A stretch of 64,000 nt of DNA from Mycolicibacterium septicum DSM 44393 (GTDB lineage: Bacteria; Actinomycetota; Actinomycetes; Mycobacteriales; Mycobacteriaceae): positions 370,110 through 434,109 of the forward strand of contig NZ_HG322953.1 in the NCBI RefSeq assembly GCF_000455325.1. The letters run 5' to 3'. Below, piece after piece: positions 9,209 to 17,733 of the stretch (positions within the stretch are counted from its first letter, which is position 1; each line of letters begins with the position of its first letter). Under the pieces are notes generated by a model. It was not told the origin of the DNA, ran no database searches, and was given only the letters and a program-made list of their open reading frames with translations. The translations under genes and the position numbers were made by a program.

Positions 9209-12200
9209 GTGGCCGAAGATGCCCAGAATGAAGACCTATCAACCCAGACTCCGCAACAGGAGGGACTGCCCGAGCGGCTGAGAGTCCACTCCCTGGCGCG
9301 GGTACTCGGCACCACCAGTAGGCGTGTGCTCGATGCGCTGGCCGAGTTCGACGGGCGTGCGCGCAGTGCACATTCCACCATCGACAAGGTCGACGCGGAG
9401 CGGGTCCGTGACGCACTGGCCCTCGGTTCGACAGAACCGGGTCCGATCGATCAAGCGGCTCCGGCGCAGGTCGAGGCCGTGGCGGTCGCCGTGACCGAGT
9501 CTGTCGCGGCTCCGGCCGAGACCCCGGCCGATGCCCCCGAAGCAGCCGCGGCGCCCGCCGCCGGGACGGAACCGGCCCCCGAGGCGGACCCCGTTCTGGT
9601 GGGCGATGAGCCCGAATCCCGGTTGATCCTGGAGACCGCGAACATCCCCGCGGCCCGCGAAGCCCACACCGAGCGGGCCGATTACCTTCCGCTGTTCGTC
9701 GCACCGCAGCCCGTCAGCTTCGTGCCGGTGCGCGTCGAAGAAGATGTCGACGACGAGGACGAAGACGACGACGACAGCGACACCGGCAGCGATGCCGACT
9801 CCGAGACGGACGACGAACAGGCGGATCGCCCCGCCGCGCGTCGGCGCCGCCGGGGCCGCCGCGGCCGTGGCCGTGGCCGCGGTGAACAAAGTGACGAGAA
9901 TGGCTCTGACTCGGGCCCGGATTCCGATACCGACGATGACCAGAGCGAGTCGGACCAGGATTCCGATGACGACTCCGACGAGTCGGACGAGGGCAACGAC
10001 GAGGACACCGCCGGCAGCGACGGCAGCAACCGTCGTCGGCGTCGCCGCCGGCGGCGCAAGTCCGGCGCGGGTGACAACGATGATGCGGGCTCCCCGGATG
10101 ACCCGCCCAACACCGTCGTGCACGAGCGCGCCCCGCGCGCCGAGCGGTCCGGCAAGAGCAGCGATGATTCGGAGATCCAGGGGATCAGCGGATCGACCCG
10201 CCTGGAGGCCAAGCGTCAGCGCCGCCGCGACGGCCGCGACGCGGGCCGTCGTCGCCCGCCGATCCTGAGCGAGGCGGAGTTCCTGGCCCGTCGCGAGGCC
10301 GTCGAACGCACCATGATCGTCCGCGACAAGGTCCGCACCGAGCCGCCCCACGAGGGCGCCCGCTACACCCAGATCGCCGTTCTGGAAGACGGCGTCGTGG
10401 TCGAGCACTTTGTCACTTCAGCGGCGTCGGCGTCTCTGGTCGGCAATATCTATCTGGGCATCGTGCAGAACGTGCTCCCCTCGATGGAAGCCGCCTTCGT
10501 CGACATCGGCCGCGGCCGCAACGGTGTGCTCTACGCCGGTGAGGTGAACTGGGAGGCCGCCGGGCTCGGTGGGTCGAACCGCAAGATCGAGCAGGCGCTC
10601 AAGCCGGGCGACTATGTACTGGTCCAGGTCAGCAAGGACCCGGTGGGGCACAAGGGTGCCCGACTCACCACGCAGGTCTCGCTGGCCGGCCGCTACCTGG
10701 TCTACGTACCGGGCGCGTCGTCGACCGGGATCAGCCGCAAGCTGCCCGACACCGAACGCCAGCGGCTCAAGGAGATCCTCAAAGAGGTCGTGCCTGCCGA
10801 TGCGGGCGTGATCATCCGCACCGCCTCGGAGGGCGTCAAGGAAGAGGACATCCGCTCCGACGTCGAGCGGCTGCAGCAGCGCTGGACCGAGATCGAGGCC
10901 AAGGCCACCGAGGTCACCGGGAAGAAGGCCGGCGCCGCCGTTGCGCTCTACGAAGAGCCCGACGTGCTGGTCAAGGTCATCCGCGACCTGTTCAACGAGG
11001 ATTTCTCGGGTCTGATCGTCTCCGGTGACGAGGCCTGGGCCACGATCAACTCCTACGTGAACACCGTCGCCCCCGATCTCGTGGGCCGGCTCACCAAGTA
11101 CGAACCCGCCGGCGGCGCCGACGCTCCCGACGTGTTCGCCGTACACCGCATCGACGAGCAGCTGGCCAAGGCGCTGGACCGCAAGGTGTGGCTGCCCTCG
11201 GGCGGAACCCTGGTCATCGACCGCACCGAGGCGATGACCGTCGTCGACGTCAACACCGGCAAGTTCACCGGTGCCGGCGGCAACCTCGAGCAGACCGTCA
11301 CCCGCAACAACCTGGAAGCCGCCGAGGAGATCGTGCGACAACTGCGGCTGCGCGATATCGGCGGCATCGTGGTCATCGACTTCATCGACATGGTGCTCGA
11401 GTCCAACCGGGATCTGGTTCTGCGCCGGCTGACCGAGGCGCTGGGCCGGGACCGCACCCGCCATCAGGTGTCCGAGGTGACCTCACTGGGCCTCGTGCAG
11501 CTGACCCGGAAGAGGCTGGGAACCGGTCTGGTCGAGGCGTTCTCGACCACCTGCACGCACTGCGCCGGCCGCGGCATCGTCCTGCACGGCGACCCGGTCG
11601 ACACGGCCTCGTCATCGAACGCCGGCCGCAAGGCCGAATCCAGTGGCGGCGGTGGTGGCGGTGGTGGCGGCCGCCGCAGCAAGCGGGGCAAGCGGGGTAA
11701 TGCCCGTCCCGAGCCCGAAGAGGTGCCTGTCGTCAAGGTGCCCGACCATCCGGCCGGCGAACACCCGATGTTCAAGGCGATGGCTGCGGCGAACGGTCGC
11801 CACGACGAAGACCACGAAGGTCATGAGGGCCACGAAGAGTTCGACGAGCACGCTGTCGCCGAGACTGTCGACGGCGAAGGCGACGAGCAGGTCACGCCCG
11901 AGGACGTGGATGTGACCGACGAGTCTCCCGACGGTGAGTTCGACGCGCAGGACGTCGACGAGTCCGATGAAGACGAGTCCGATGACTCGGACGAGGATTC
12001 TGACGAGGACGAGGACGAGATCGACCTCGACGACGAGGACCTCGATGACGACGACGATGATCTGGACGACATCGACGACTCGGATGAAGATGACGCGGAC
12101 GACGACGAGTCGGACGAGTTCGACGACTCCGAGGATTCAGACGACTCAGACGACGCTGACGAGTCCGAAGAGGACGTCTACCAGGCACCGGAGCCCGTGG

Positions 12201-12280
12201 TGGCCGAGGTGCAGCCCAGTCGCGGCCGTACTCGTCGACGCGCCGCAGCCAGGCCCGCGGGGCCGCCGACCCACGAGTAG
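9209..12280 (+). CDS. rne: Ribonuclease E/G
   Basis: 1023 residues, the central endoribonuclease of RNA decay and rRNA processing. Layout: an acidic Ala/Pro/Glu-rich N-terminal arm (1-180), alternating very acidic and arginine-rich blocks (180-340), an S1 domain near 400-480 (VQNVLPSMEAAFVDIGRGRN), and the DNase I-like catalytic region with VVDVNTGKFTG and VVIDFIDM near 690-730. The zinc-link CTHCAGRG is near residue 781. A glycine run and a very long Asp/Glu/Ser tail (about 860-1000) finish the protein. The catalytic core is central with disordered arms on both sides, as in other actinobacteria and unlike E. coli. GTG 9209 follows GAGGAGAATTC. Confidence 0.97.
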   Translation: MAEDAQNEDLSTQTPQQEGLPERLRVHSLARVLGTTSRRVLDALAEFDGRARSAHSTIDKVDAERVRDALALGSTEPGPIDQAAPAQVEAVAVAVTESVAAPAETPADAPEAAAAPAAGTEPAPEADPVLVGDEPESRLILETANIPAAREAHTERADYLPLFVAPQPVSFVPVRVEEDVDDEDEDDDDSDTGSDADSETDDEQADRPAARRRRRGRRGRGRGRGEQSDENGSDSGPDSDTDDDQSESDQDSDDDSDESDEGNDEDTAGSDGSNRRRRRRRRRKSGAGDNDDAGSPDDPPNTVVHERAPRAERSGKSSDDSEIQGISGSTRLEAKRQRRRDGRDAGRRRPPILSEAEFLARREAVERTMIVRDKVRTEPPHEGARYTQIAVLEDGVVVEHFVTSAASASLVGNIYLGIVQNVLPSMEAAFVDIGRGRNGVLYAGEVNWEAAGLGGSNRKIEQALKPGDYVLVQVSKDPVGHKGARLTTQVSLAGRYLVYVPGASSTGISRKLPDTERQRLKEILKEVVPADAGVIIRTASEGVKEEDIRSDVERLQQRWTEIEAKATEVTGKKAGAAVALYEEPDVLVKVIRDLFNEDFSGLIVSGDEAWATINSYVNTVAPDLVGRLTKYEPAGGADAPDVFAVHRIDEQLAKALDRKVWLPSGGTLVIDRTEAMTVVDVNTGKFTGAGGNLEQTVTRNNLEAAEEIVRQLRLRDIGGIVVIDFIDMVLESNRDLVLRRLTEALGRDRTRHQVSEVTSLGLVQLTRKRLGTGLVEAFSTTCTHCAGRGIVLHGDPVDTASSSNAGRKAESSGGGGGGGGGRRSKRGKRGNARPEPEEVPVVKVPDHPAGEHPMFKAMAAANGRHDEDHEGHEGHEEFDEHAVAETVDGEGDEQVTPEDVDVTDESPDGEFDAQDVDESDEDESDDSDEDSDEDEDEIDLDDEDLDDDDDDLDDIDDSDEDDADDDESDEFDDSEDSDDSDDADESEEDVYQAPEPVVAEVQPSRGRTRRRAAARPAGPPTHE

Positions 12281-12288
12281 AGGGCGGT

Positions 12289-12318
12289 TTGACCCTCTAC
12301 CCGCTGGTCAAGTACCCT
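12289..12318 (+). promoter_or_regulatory. SigA-type promoter for rplU-rpmA
   Basis: TTGACC (12289-12294) and TACCCT (12313-12318) are separated by 18 bases, a good housekeeping promoter. Transcription would start near 12325, leaving a leader of about 120 nt before rplU. I see no recognisable ribosomal protein leader motif in it. Confidence 0.65.
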
Positions 12319-12445
12319 TGACCAGTTGTCTCCAGTGCCTGTAGTAGTCGCAGGCCGGTGACGGCGGGGCATCCCGCCACCCAAGACCCGCGCACGCACC
12401 GACCGGTAGCGCGCGCCCGCAGAGAGCAGCAGAGCAGAGGACACG

Positions 12446-12757
12446 ATGGCGACATACGCAATCGTCAAGACCGGCGGCAAGCAGTACAAGGTTGCCGTCG
12501 GTGACGTGGTGAAGGTTGAGAAGCTCGACTCCGAGCCTGGCGCATCGGTATCACTGCCCGTCGCCCTCGTGGTCGACGGTGCCAAGGTCACCAGCAAGTC
12601 CGACGACCTGGCCAAGGTCGCCGTGACCGGCGAGGTGCTGGAGCACACCAAGGGTCCCAAGATCCGCATCCACAAGTTCAAGAACAAGACCGGCTACCAC
12701 AAGCGCCAGGGGCACCGTCAGCAGCTGACCGTGCTCAAGGTCACCGGCATCAAGTAG
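12446..12757 (+). CDS. rplU: 50S ribosomal protein L21
   Basis: 103-residue ribosomal protein, start MATYAIVKTGGKQYKV and the conserved C-terminal KNKTGYHKRQGHRQ, both diagnostic of L21. It binds 23S rRNA in the large subunit. ATG 12446 has AGAGGAC upstream. rpmA follows after 15 bases, the usual operon, and obg lies further downstream. Confidence 0.98.
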   Translation: MATYAIVKTGGKQYKVAVGDVVKVEKLDSEPGASVSLPVALVVDGAKVTSKSDDLAKVAVTGEVLEHTKGPKIRIHKFKNKTGYHKRQGHRQQLTVLKVTGIK

Positions 12758-12772
12758 CGAGGGAGCGAACTA

Positions 12773-13039
12773 ATGGCACACAAGAAGGGCGCTTCCAGCT
12801 CACGCAACGGTCGTGAGTCTGCAGCACAGCGACTCGGCGTCAAGCGGTTCGGTGGTCAGGTCGTCAAGGCCGGCGAGATCCTCGTCCGCCAGCGCGGCAC
12901 CCACTTCCACCCCGGCGTCAACGTCGGCCGTGGCGGCGACGACACCCTGTTCGCGTTGGCTCCCGGCTCCGTCGAGTTCGGTTCCAAGCGCGGTCGCAAG
13001 CACGTGAACATCGTTCCCGTGCCGCGCCCGGAGGCCTGA
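12773..13039 (+). CDS. rpmA: 50S ribosomal protein L27
   Basis: 88-residue ribosomal protein, start MAHKKGASSSRNGRES, then the glycine-rich core VGRGGDDTLFAL. L27 reaches the peptidyl-transferase centre with its N-terminal tail. Here the tail begins directly with AHKKG, without the cleavable extension seen in Firmicutes. Ribosome binding site CGAGGGAGCG upstream. It is followed by a 90-base gap with a strong hairpin before obg. Confidence 0.98.
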   Translation: MAHKKGASSSRNGRESAAQRLGVKRFGGQVVKAGEILVRQRGTHFHPGVNVGRGGDDTLFALAPGSVEFGSKRGRKHVNIVPVPRPEA

Positions 13040-13051
13040 GACTCCGAGGAT

Positions 13052-13122
13052 TCTCCGCGAATGTGAAGCAGCTGCGAGTTCTCGATAGGACTATCGCAAT
13101 AGCTTCACATTCGACGGAGAGG
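13052..13122 (+). promoter_or_regulatory. Long RNA hairpin sequestering the obg ribosome binding site
   Basis: Bases 13052-13069 pair with 13102-13120 in an 18-bp stem with a single bulged A at 13114 (TCTCCG with CGGAGA, then CGAATGTGAAGC with GCTTCACATTCG). An inner stem pairs TGCGA (13073-13077) with TCGCA (13094-13098). The 3' arm contains CGGAGA, the core of the obg ribosome binding site (GGAGAGG, 13116-13122), which lies 7 bases before the obg ATG. No U-run follows, so it is not a typical terminator. It may control obg translation or be an RNase processing site separating rplU-rpmA from obg. Confidence 0.65.
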
Positions 13123-13129
13123 ATGTCCG

Positions 13130-14578
13130 ATGCCCCGGTTTGTCGACCGCGTCGTCATCCATGCGAGTGCAGGAAACGGCGGCCACGGCTGTGCGTCGGT
13201 GCACCGCGAGAAATTCAAACCCCTCGGCGGTCCTGACGGCGGCAATGGTGGTCGCGGCGGCAGCATCGTGATCGTCGTGGATCCTCAGGTTCACACCCTG
13301 CTGGACTTCCACTTTCATCCCCATGTCGCTGCACCCTCGGGTAAGCCGGGTGCGGGCAGCAATCGTGACGGTGCCACCGGCGACGATCTGATCGTGCGCG
13401 TGCCTGACGGCACGGTGGTGCTCGACGAGGACGGCCGGATGCTGGCCGACCTGGTCGGCGCCGGTACCCGGTTCGAAGCCGCACAGGGTGGTCGCGGCGG
13501 TCTCGGCAACGCGGCGCTGGCCTCGCGGGCGCGCAAGGCTCCCGGCTTCGCCCTGCTCGGTGAGAAGGGCCAGACCCGCGATCTCACCCTCGAACTCAAG
13601 ACCGTTGCCGATGTCGGCCTGATCGGTTTCCCGTCGGCGGGCAAATCCTCTCTGGTGTCGACCATCTCGGCGGCCAAGCCCAAGATCGCCGACTATCCCT
13701 TCACGACTTTGGTGCCCAATCTGGGCGTGGTCTCGGCCGGCGAGAACACCTTCACCGTCGCCGACGTTCCCGGCCTGATTCCCGGTGCTTCCGAGGGCCG
13801 GGGCCTCGGCCTGGAATTCCTTCGGCACCTTGAGCGCTGCGCGGTGCTCGTGCATGTCGTCGACTGCGCGACCATGGAACCCGGGCGTGACCCGATCTCC
13901 GACATCGAGGCGCTGGAGGCCGAACTCGCGGCCTACACCCCGACCCTGCAAGGCGATTCCACGCTGGGCGATTTGGCGTCGCGGCCACGTGCGGTGGTGC
14001 TCAACAAGATCGACGTTCCCGATGCCCGGGAGTTGGCCGACTTCGTGCGTGAAGAAGTGCAGTCCAAGTTCGGCTGGCCCGTGTACGAGATCTCGACGGT
14101 CAGCCGTGATGGCTTGCGCCCGTTGATCTTTGCGCTGTGGGAGATGGTGAAGGCCTACCGTGAGGCGCAGCCGGCGCTGGTGCCGAGGCGTCCGGTGATC
14201 CGGCCGATCGCGGTCGACGAGAGCGGCTTCACCGTCGAGACCGACGGCGACGGCGGGTTCATCGTGCGCGGTACCCGTCCCGAGCGCTGGATCGCTCAGA
14301 CCGACTTCAGCAATGACGAGGCCGTGGGTTACCTCGGTGACCGGTTGGCCCGGTTGGGTGTCGAGGACGCGTTGTGGAAGAAGGGCGCCAAGCCCGGCTG
14401 CGCCGTGACGATCGGCGATATGACCTTCGACTGGGAACCGCAGACCCCCGCGGGCATCGACATGCCGCTGACCGGGCGCGGCACCGACATCCGGCTCGAG
14501 CAGACCGACCGGATCGGCGCCGCCGAACGCAAGGCTGCCCGGCGGGAGCGGCGCCAGCCCGGGAGCGAAGACGAGTGA
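13130..14578 (+). CDS. obg: GTPase Obg/CgtA
   Basis: 482 residues, the ribosome-associated GTPase acting in 50S assembly and growth control. It has the glycine-rich Obg fold (residues 1-158), the G domain with P-loop GFPSAGKSSL (about 165-174), DVPGL for G3 and NKIDVP for G4, and the C-terminal OCT domain (about 350-430) usual in actinobacteria. The start MPRFVDRVVIH matches the M. tuberculosis protein. The stop overlaps proB by four bases (GTGA), so proB translation is coupled. Its ribosome binding site lies inside the long hairpin upstream. Confidence 0.97.
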   Translation: MPRFVDRVVIHASAGNGGHGCASVHREKFKPLGGPDGGNGGRGGSIVIVVDPQVHTLLDFHFHPHVAAPSGKPGAGSNRDGATGDDLIVRVPDGTVVLDEDGRMLADLVGAGTRFEAAQGGRGGLGNAALASRARKAPGFALLGEKGQTRDLTLELKTVADVGLIGFPSAGKSSLVSTISAAKPKIADYPFTTLVPNLGVVSAGENTFTVADVPGLIPGASEGRGLGLEFLRHLERCAVLVHVVDCATMEPGRDPISDIEALEAELAAYTPTLQGDSTLGDLASRPRAVVLNKIDVPDARELADFVREEVQSKFGWPVYEISTVSRDGLRPLIFALWEMVKAYREAQPALVPRRPVIRPIAVDESGFTVETDGDGGFIVRGTRPERWIAQTDFSNDEAVGYLGDRLARLGVEDALWKKGAKPGCAVTIGDMTFDWEPQTPAGIDMPLTGRGTDIRLEQTDRIGAAERKAARRERRQPGSEDE

Positions 14579-15696
14579 CGAGCGCAGACTCGTCGCCCTC
14601 GGTACATCGCAACGCGATCCGGGCCGCGCGCAGCGTCGTCGTCAAGATCGGCACCACTGCGCTGACCACTCCGTCCGGAGTCTTCGACGCGGGCCGGCTC
14701 GCGGTCCTGGTCGAGGCCATCGAGGGCCGGATGAAAGCCGGTTCCGATGTGGTGATCGTGTCCTCGGGTGCCATCGCCGCCGGCATCGAGCCGCTCGGAC
14801 TGTCCAAGCGCCCAACGGATCTGGCCACCAAACAGGCGGCCGCCAGCGTCGGGCAGGTGGCCCTGGTCAATGCGTGGAGTTCGGCGTTCGCCGTCTACAG
14901 CCGCACGGTCGGCCAGGTTCTGCTGACCGCGCAGGACATTGCGATGCGGGTGCAACACAACAACGCGCAGCGCACCCTGGACCGGTTGCGCGTCCTGCAC
15001 GCCGTGGCGATCGTCAACGAGAACGACACCGTGGCCACCAACGAGATCAGGTTCGGTGACAACGACCGGCTCTCGGCGCTGGTGGCCCAGCTGGTCGGCG
15101 CCGATGCACTGATCCTGCTGTCCGATATCGACGGTCTCTACGATTCCGATCCCCGAAAAGGCAACGCGCGCTTCATTCCCGAGGTCGCCGCCCAGGGCGA
15201 TCTCGACGGGGTGGTGGCCGGCGGGGGTAGCCACCTGGGCACCGGAGGCATGGCCTCGAAGCTGTCCTCGGCCCTGCTGGCCGCCGATGCCGGGGTGCCG
15301 GTGCTGCTGGCCGCCGCGTCGGATGCCGGTGCCGCGCTCAGCGATGCCTCGGTGGGCACCGTGTTCGCGCCGCGGCCCGAGCGGATGTCGGCCCGGCGGT
15401 TCTGGGTTCGCCATGCCGCGGAGTCCCACGGTGCGCTCACTCTCGACGACGGTGCGGTGCGCGCGGTCGTCAAACAGCGTCGCTCGCTGCTGCCGGCCGG
15501 GATCACCGAGGTCACCGGTCACTTCCATGGCGGTGACGTGGTGGATCTGCGGGGGCTTGACGGGCAGACGGTCGCGCGCGGCGTGGTGGCCTATGAGGCC
15601 TCGGAGCTGGCCGCGATCATCGGCCGCTCGACGCCGGATCTGCCGGCCGAGCTGCGCCGGCCCGCGGTGCACGCCGACGACCTGGTCGCCACCTAG
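14575..15696 (+). CDS. proB: Glutamate 5-kinase
   Basis: 373-residue cytosolic enzyme for the first step of proline synthesis from glutamate. The amino-acid kinase domain begins with VVVKIGTTAL, includes VSSGAIAAGIEPLGL and INENDTVATNEIRFGDND, and ends in a C-terminal PUA domain (about 285-365). GTG 14575 overlaps the obg stop. The partner proA lies 10 kb downstream at 25833, as in M. tuberculosis where the two are also unlinked. A bidirectional terminator follows. Confidence 0.97.
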   Translation: MTSADSSPSVHRNAIRAARSVVVKIGTTALTTPSGVFDAGRLAVLVEAIEGRMKAGSDVVIVSSGAIAAGIEPLGLSKRPTDLATKQAAASVGQVALVNAWSSAFAVYSRTVGQVLLTAQDIAMRVQHNNAQRTLDRLRVLHAVAIVNENDTVATNEIRFGDNDRLSALVAQLVGADALILLSDIDGLYDSDPRKGNARFIPEVAAQGDLDGVVAGGGSHLGTGGMASKLSSALLAADAGVPVLLAAASDAGAALSDASVGTVFAPRPERMSARRFWVRHAAESHGALTLDDGAVRAVVKQRRSLLPAGITEVTGHFHGGDVVDLRGLDGQTVARGVVAYEASELAAIIGRSTPDLPAELRRPAVHADDLVAT

Positions 15697-15697
15697 C

Positions 15698-15746
15698 GAT
15701 TTGTGCACCTCCGGTAACGCTGACCGTTACGCGCGGTGCACAAATC
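15698..15746. terminator. Bidirectional terminator between proB and the TetR gene
   Basis: Arms GATTTGTGCACC and GGTGCACAAATC are perfect complements at the outside, with an inner GTAACG/CGTTAC stem. The hairpin fills the whole gap between two convergent genes and overlaps the last two bases of the minus-strand CDS. The AT-rich bases at both feet let it act on both strands. Confidence 0.75.
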
Positions 15747-16380
15747 ACAGCTTGGGGGACTCCAGATACAGGGCGCCCCAGACGATCTGGGTGATCGTGT
15801 TCGCCAGCTCGGCGTCGTAGGACGGCGGCTGCGACGGCAGATTCTGATGACAGGTCCGCTCCACCATCCACGTCAGCGTGCTCGCGGTGGCGGCGGCAGG
15901 CAGTTGCGGCCGGATCGACCCGTCGGACTGCCCGTCCTCGATCACCTTGGTGAGCTGATCGGAGATTCCGGCCAGCAGCTCACGGTACGTCTGTGCGACG
16001 AGTGGGTCATAGCTCGACATCTCGGTGAGCGCGATCAGCACCGGTTGGTGGGTCCGATAGCTGGCGACGATGCCAGACATGGCGGTGTGGGCGTCTGCGG
16101 GGTCGCGGCGTCCGGCGACGCTCCACCATTGTTGGGCGGCCTGGGTCAGATCGCCGAACACCTGGGTGGCCAGTCGGCGTAGCAGGTGGCCCTTGTCCTC
16201 GAAGTAGATGTAGAAGCTGGCCCGGGAGATCCCGGCCTCGGTGGCCAGTTTGTCGACGCTGAGCTCGGTGAAGCTGGTGCCGTCGGCCATCAGCCGGTCG
16301 GTGGCATCGAGCAGTTGGCGTTCGATCCGCTCGCGCCGTTCCTCTCGGTTGGCCTGCGGTTTTCGCGTTACCGATGGCAT
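15745..16380 (-). CDS. TetR family transcriptional regulator
   Basis: 211 residues. The N-terminal helix-turn-helix is typical of TetR (TELSVDKLATEAGISRASFY followed by IYFEDKGHLLRRL, residues about 38-72); the C-terminal ligand-binding domain is variable. It is divergent from a cytochrome P450, and a perfect 17-bp palindrome lies between them, so it probably represses the P450 and itself. A TACGCT box 6 bases before its ATG suggests a leaderless transcript. The effector cannot be read from the sequence; a P450 substrate is a reasonable guess. Confidence 0.9.
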   Translation of the reverse strand: MPSVTRKPQANREERRERIERQLLDATDRLMADGTSFTELSVDKLATEAGISRASFYIYFEDKGHLLRRLATQVFGDLTQAAQQWWSVAGRRDPADAHTAMSGIVASYRTHQPVLIALTEMSSYDPLVAQTYRELLAGISDQLTKVIEDGQSDGSIRPQLPAAATASTLTWMVERTCHQNLPSQPPSYDAELANTITQIVWGALYLESPKL

Positions 16381-16386
16381 GCCCTC

Positions 16387-16439
16387 AGCGTATCGGCATT
16401 CGTCACACCTTGACTAGACAGACTGTCTAGACCTATTGT
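16387..16439. promoter_or_regulatory. Divergent TetR/P450 promoters with 17-bp operator
   Basis: Minus-strand -10 TACGCT (16392-16387) serves the TetR gene. Plus-strand TTGACT (16410-16415) and TATTGT (16434-16439), 18 bases apart, serve the P450, whose ATG comes 7 bases later. The perfect palindrome CTAGACAG-A-CTGTCTAG (16414-16430) covers the P450 spacer and sits about 42 bases upstream of the predicted TetR start, so one bound dimer could block both. Confidence 0.75.
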
Positions 16440-16446
16440 CACCGGC

Positions 16447-17733
16447 ATGACTGTGTCGCCCATCACATCAGCCCCCTCGTGGCCTTCCGCCGCACGCCCC
16501 TACGACCCGATCGACCTGTCGTCGCGGAAGTTCTGGGCCACCACGGCCGCCGATCGTGAGGTCACGTTCGCCGAACTGCGCACCTCACGCCCGGTCAGCT
16601 GGCATCCGCCCGTCGAGGACGCCCTCATGAAGGATCCCGACGATCGCGGGTTCTGGGCGGTGACCCGGCACGCCGACATCGTGGCGGTCAGCCGCGACAG
16701 CGAGACATTCCTGTCGGGCAAAGGGGTGCTGTTCGAATCCGTTCCGGAAGAGCTGCTCGAGGCGTCACAGTCGTTCCTGGCGATGGACGCGCCGCGGCAC
16801 ACGCTGATCCGCAAACTGGTCCACGCCGCGTTCACGCCCCGGCAGGTGGCCCGCATCGAAGACTCGATCAAGGAGAACGCACGCGACATCGTGGCCGAGC
16901 TCAAGGAAGTCGGCAGCGGGGTGGACTTCGTCGACCAGTGCGCCAAGGAACTGCCCATCCGCACGCTGTCGGACATGGTCGGGATCCCCGAGTCCGAACG
17001 GCAGCGGGTGGCACATGCCGCCGACGCGCTGGTGTCCTGGGCGGACCCGGTCTACCTGGCCGGGCGCAACCCGCTGGAGGTGCTGCTGCAGAACCAGATG
17101 TACCTGCATCAGGTGGCGAATGCGCTTGCCGCAGAACGCAGGGAGAACCCGGGCAATGATCTGATCAGCGCGCTGGTGCACGCCGAGGTCGACGGGGATC
17201 GGCTCACCGATGCCGAGGTCGCCGCGTTCTTCGTGCTGCTGGCGGTGGCGGGCAACGACACCACGCGCCAGACCACCAGCCACGCGCTCAAGGCGCTCAC
17301 CGACCACCCCGACCAGAGGGCATGGCTCATGGCGGATTTCGACGACCGGATCGGCGGCGCCGTCGAGGAGTTCGTCCGGTGGGCGACGCCGGTGATGACC
17401 TTCCGCCGCACCGCGGCAGTCGATGTCGAACTCGGCGGACAGCAGATCGCCGCGGGGGAGAAGGTGGTGATGTTCTACGCCTCGGGCAACTGGGACGCCG
17501 AGGTGTTCGACCGGCCCGACGTTTTCGACCTGAGCCGAAAGCCCAATCCACACCTCGGATTCGGTGGCGGCGGCCGCCATTTCTGCCTGGGTGCGCATGT
17601 CGCCAGGACGCAGTTGCGGGCGATCTTCGGTGAGCTGCTGCACCAGCTGCCCGATATCGCCGCGGGGGAGCCCGCCTACCTGGAGGGCAACTTCGTGCAC
17701 GCTATCCGGGCGATGCCGTGCACGTTCTCCTGA
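16447..17733 (+). CDS. Cytochrome P450
   Basis: 428-residue soluble bacterial P450, a heme monooxygenase taking electrons from ferredoxin. The I-helix carries the oxygen-activating motif AGNDTTR, the K-helix ExxR is in EEFVRW, and the heme loop is FGGGGRHFCLGAH with the axial Cys at residue 380. No ferredoxin or ferredoxin reductase gene is adjacent. The heme region resembles mycobacterial P450s of steroid and lipid oxidation, but I cannot assign a CYP family. Its last 32 bases overlap the convergent sirtuin gene. Regulation is probably by the divergent TetR protein. Confidence 0.95.
   Translation: MTVSPITSAPSWPSAARPYDPIDLSSRKFWATTAADREVTFAELRTSRPVSWHPPVEDALMKDPDDRGFWAVTRHADIVAVSRDSETFLSGKGVLFESVPEELLEASQSFLAMDAPRHTLIRKLVHAAFTPRQVARIEDSIKENARDIVAELKEVGSGVDFVDQCAKELPIRTLSDMVGIPESERQRVAHAADALVSWADPVYLAGRNPLEVLLQNQMYLHQVANALAAERRENPGNDLISALVHAEVDGDRLTDAEVAAFFVLLAVAGNDTTRQTTSHALKALTDHPDQRAWLMADFDDRIGGAVEEFVRWATPVMTFRRTAAVDVELGGQQIAAGEKVVMFYASGNWDAEVFDRPDVFDLSRKPNPHLGFGGGGRHFCLGAHVARTQLRAIFGELLHQLPDIAAGEPAYLEGNFVHAIRAMPCTFS

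Noticed and set aside
9239..10408. Long antisense open frame opposite rne
   Set aside because: It arises from the acidic-repeat region read backwards; the Val/Ala/Gly-rich text has no domain and no start signal.
16447..17733. Naming the P450 as a cholesterol-type CYP125/CYP142
   Set aside because: The heme loop resembles those groups but the rest was not compared and no cholesterol gene is nearby; no family number is justified.
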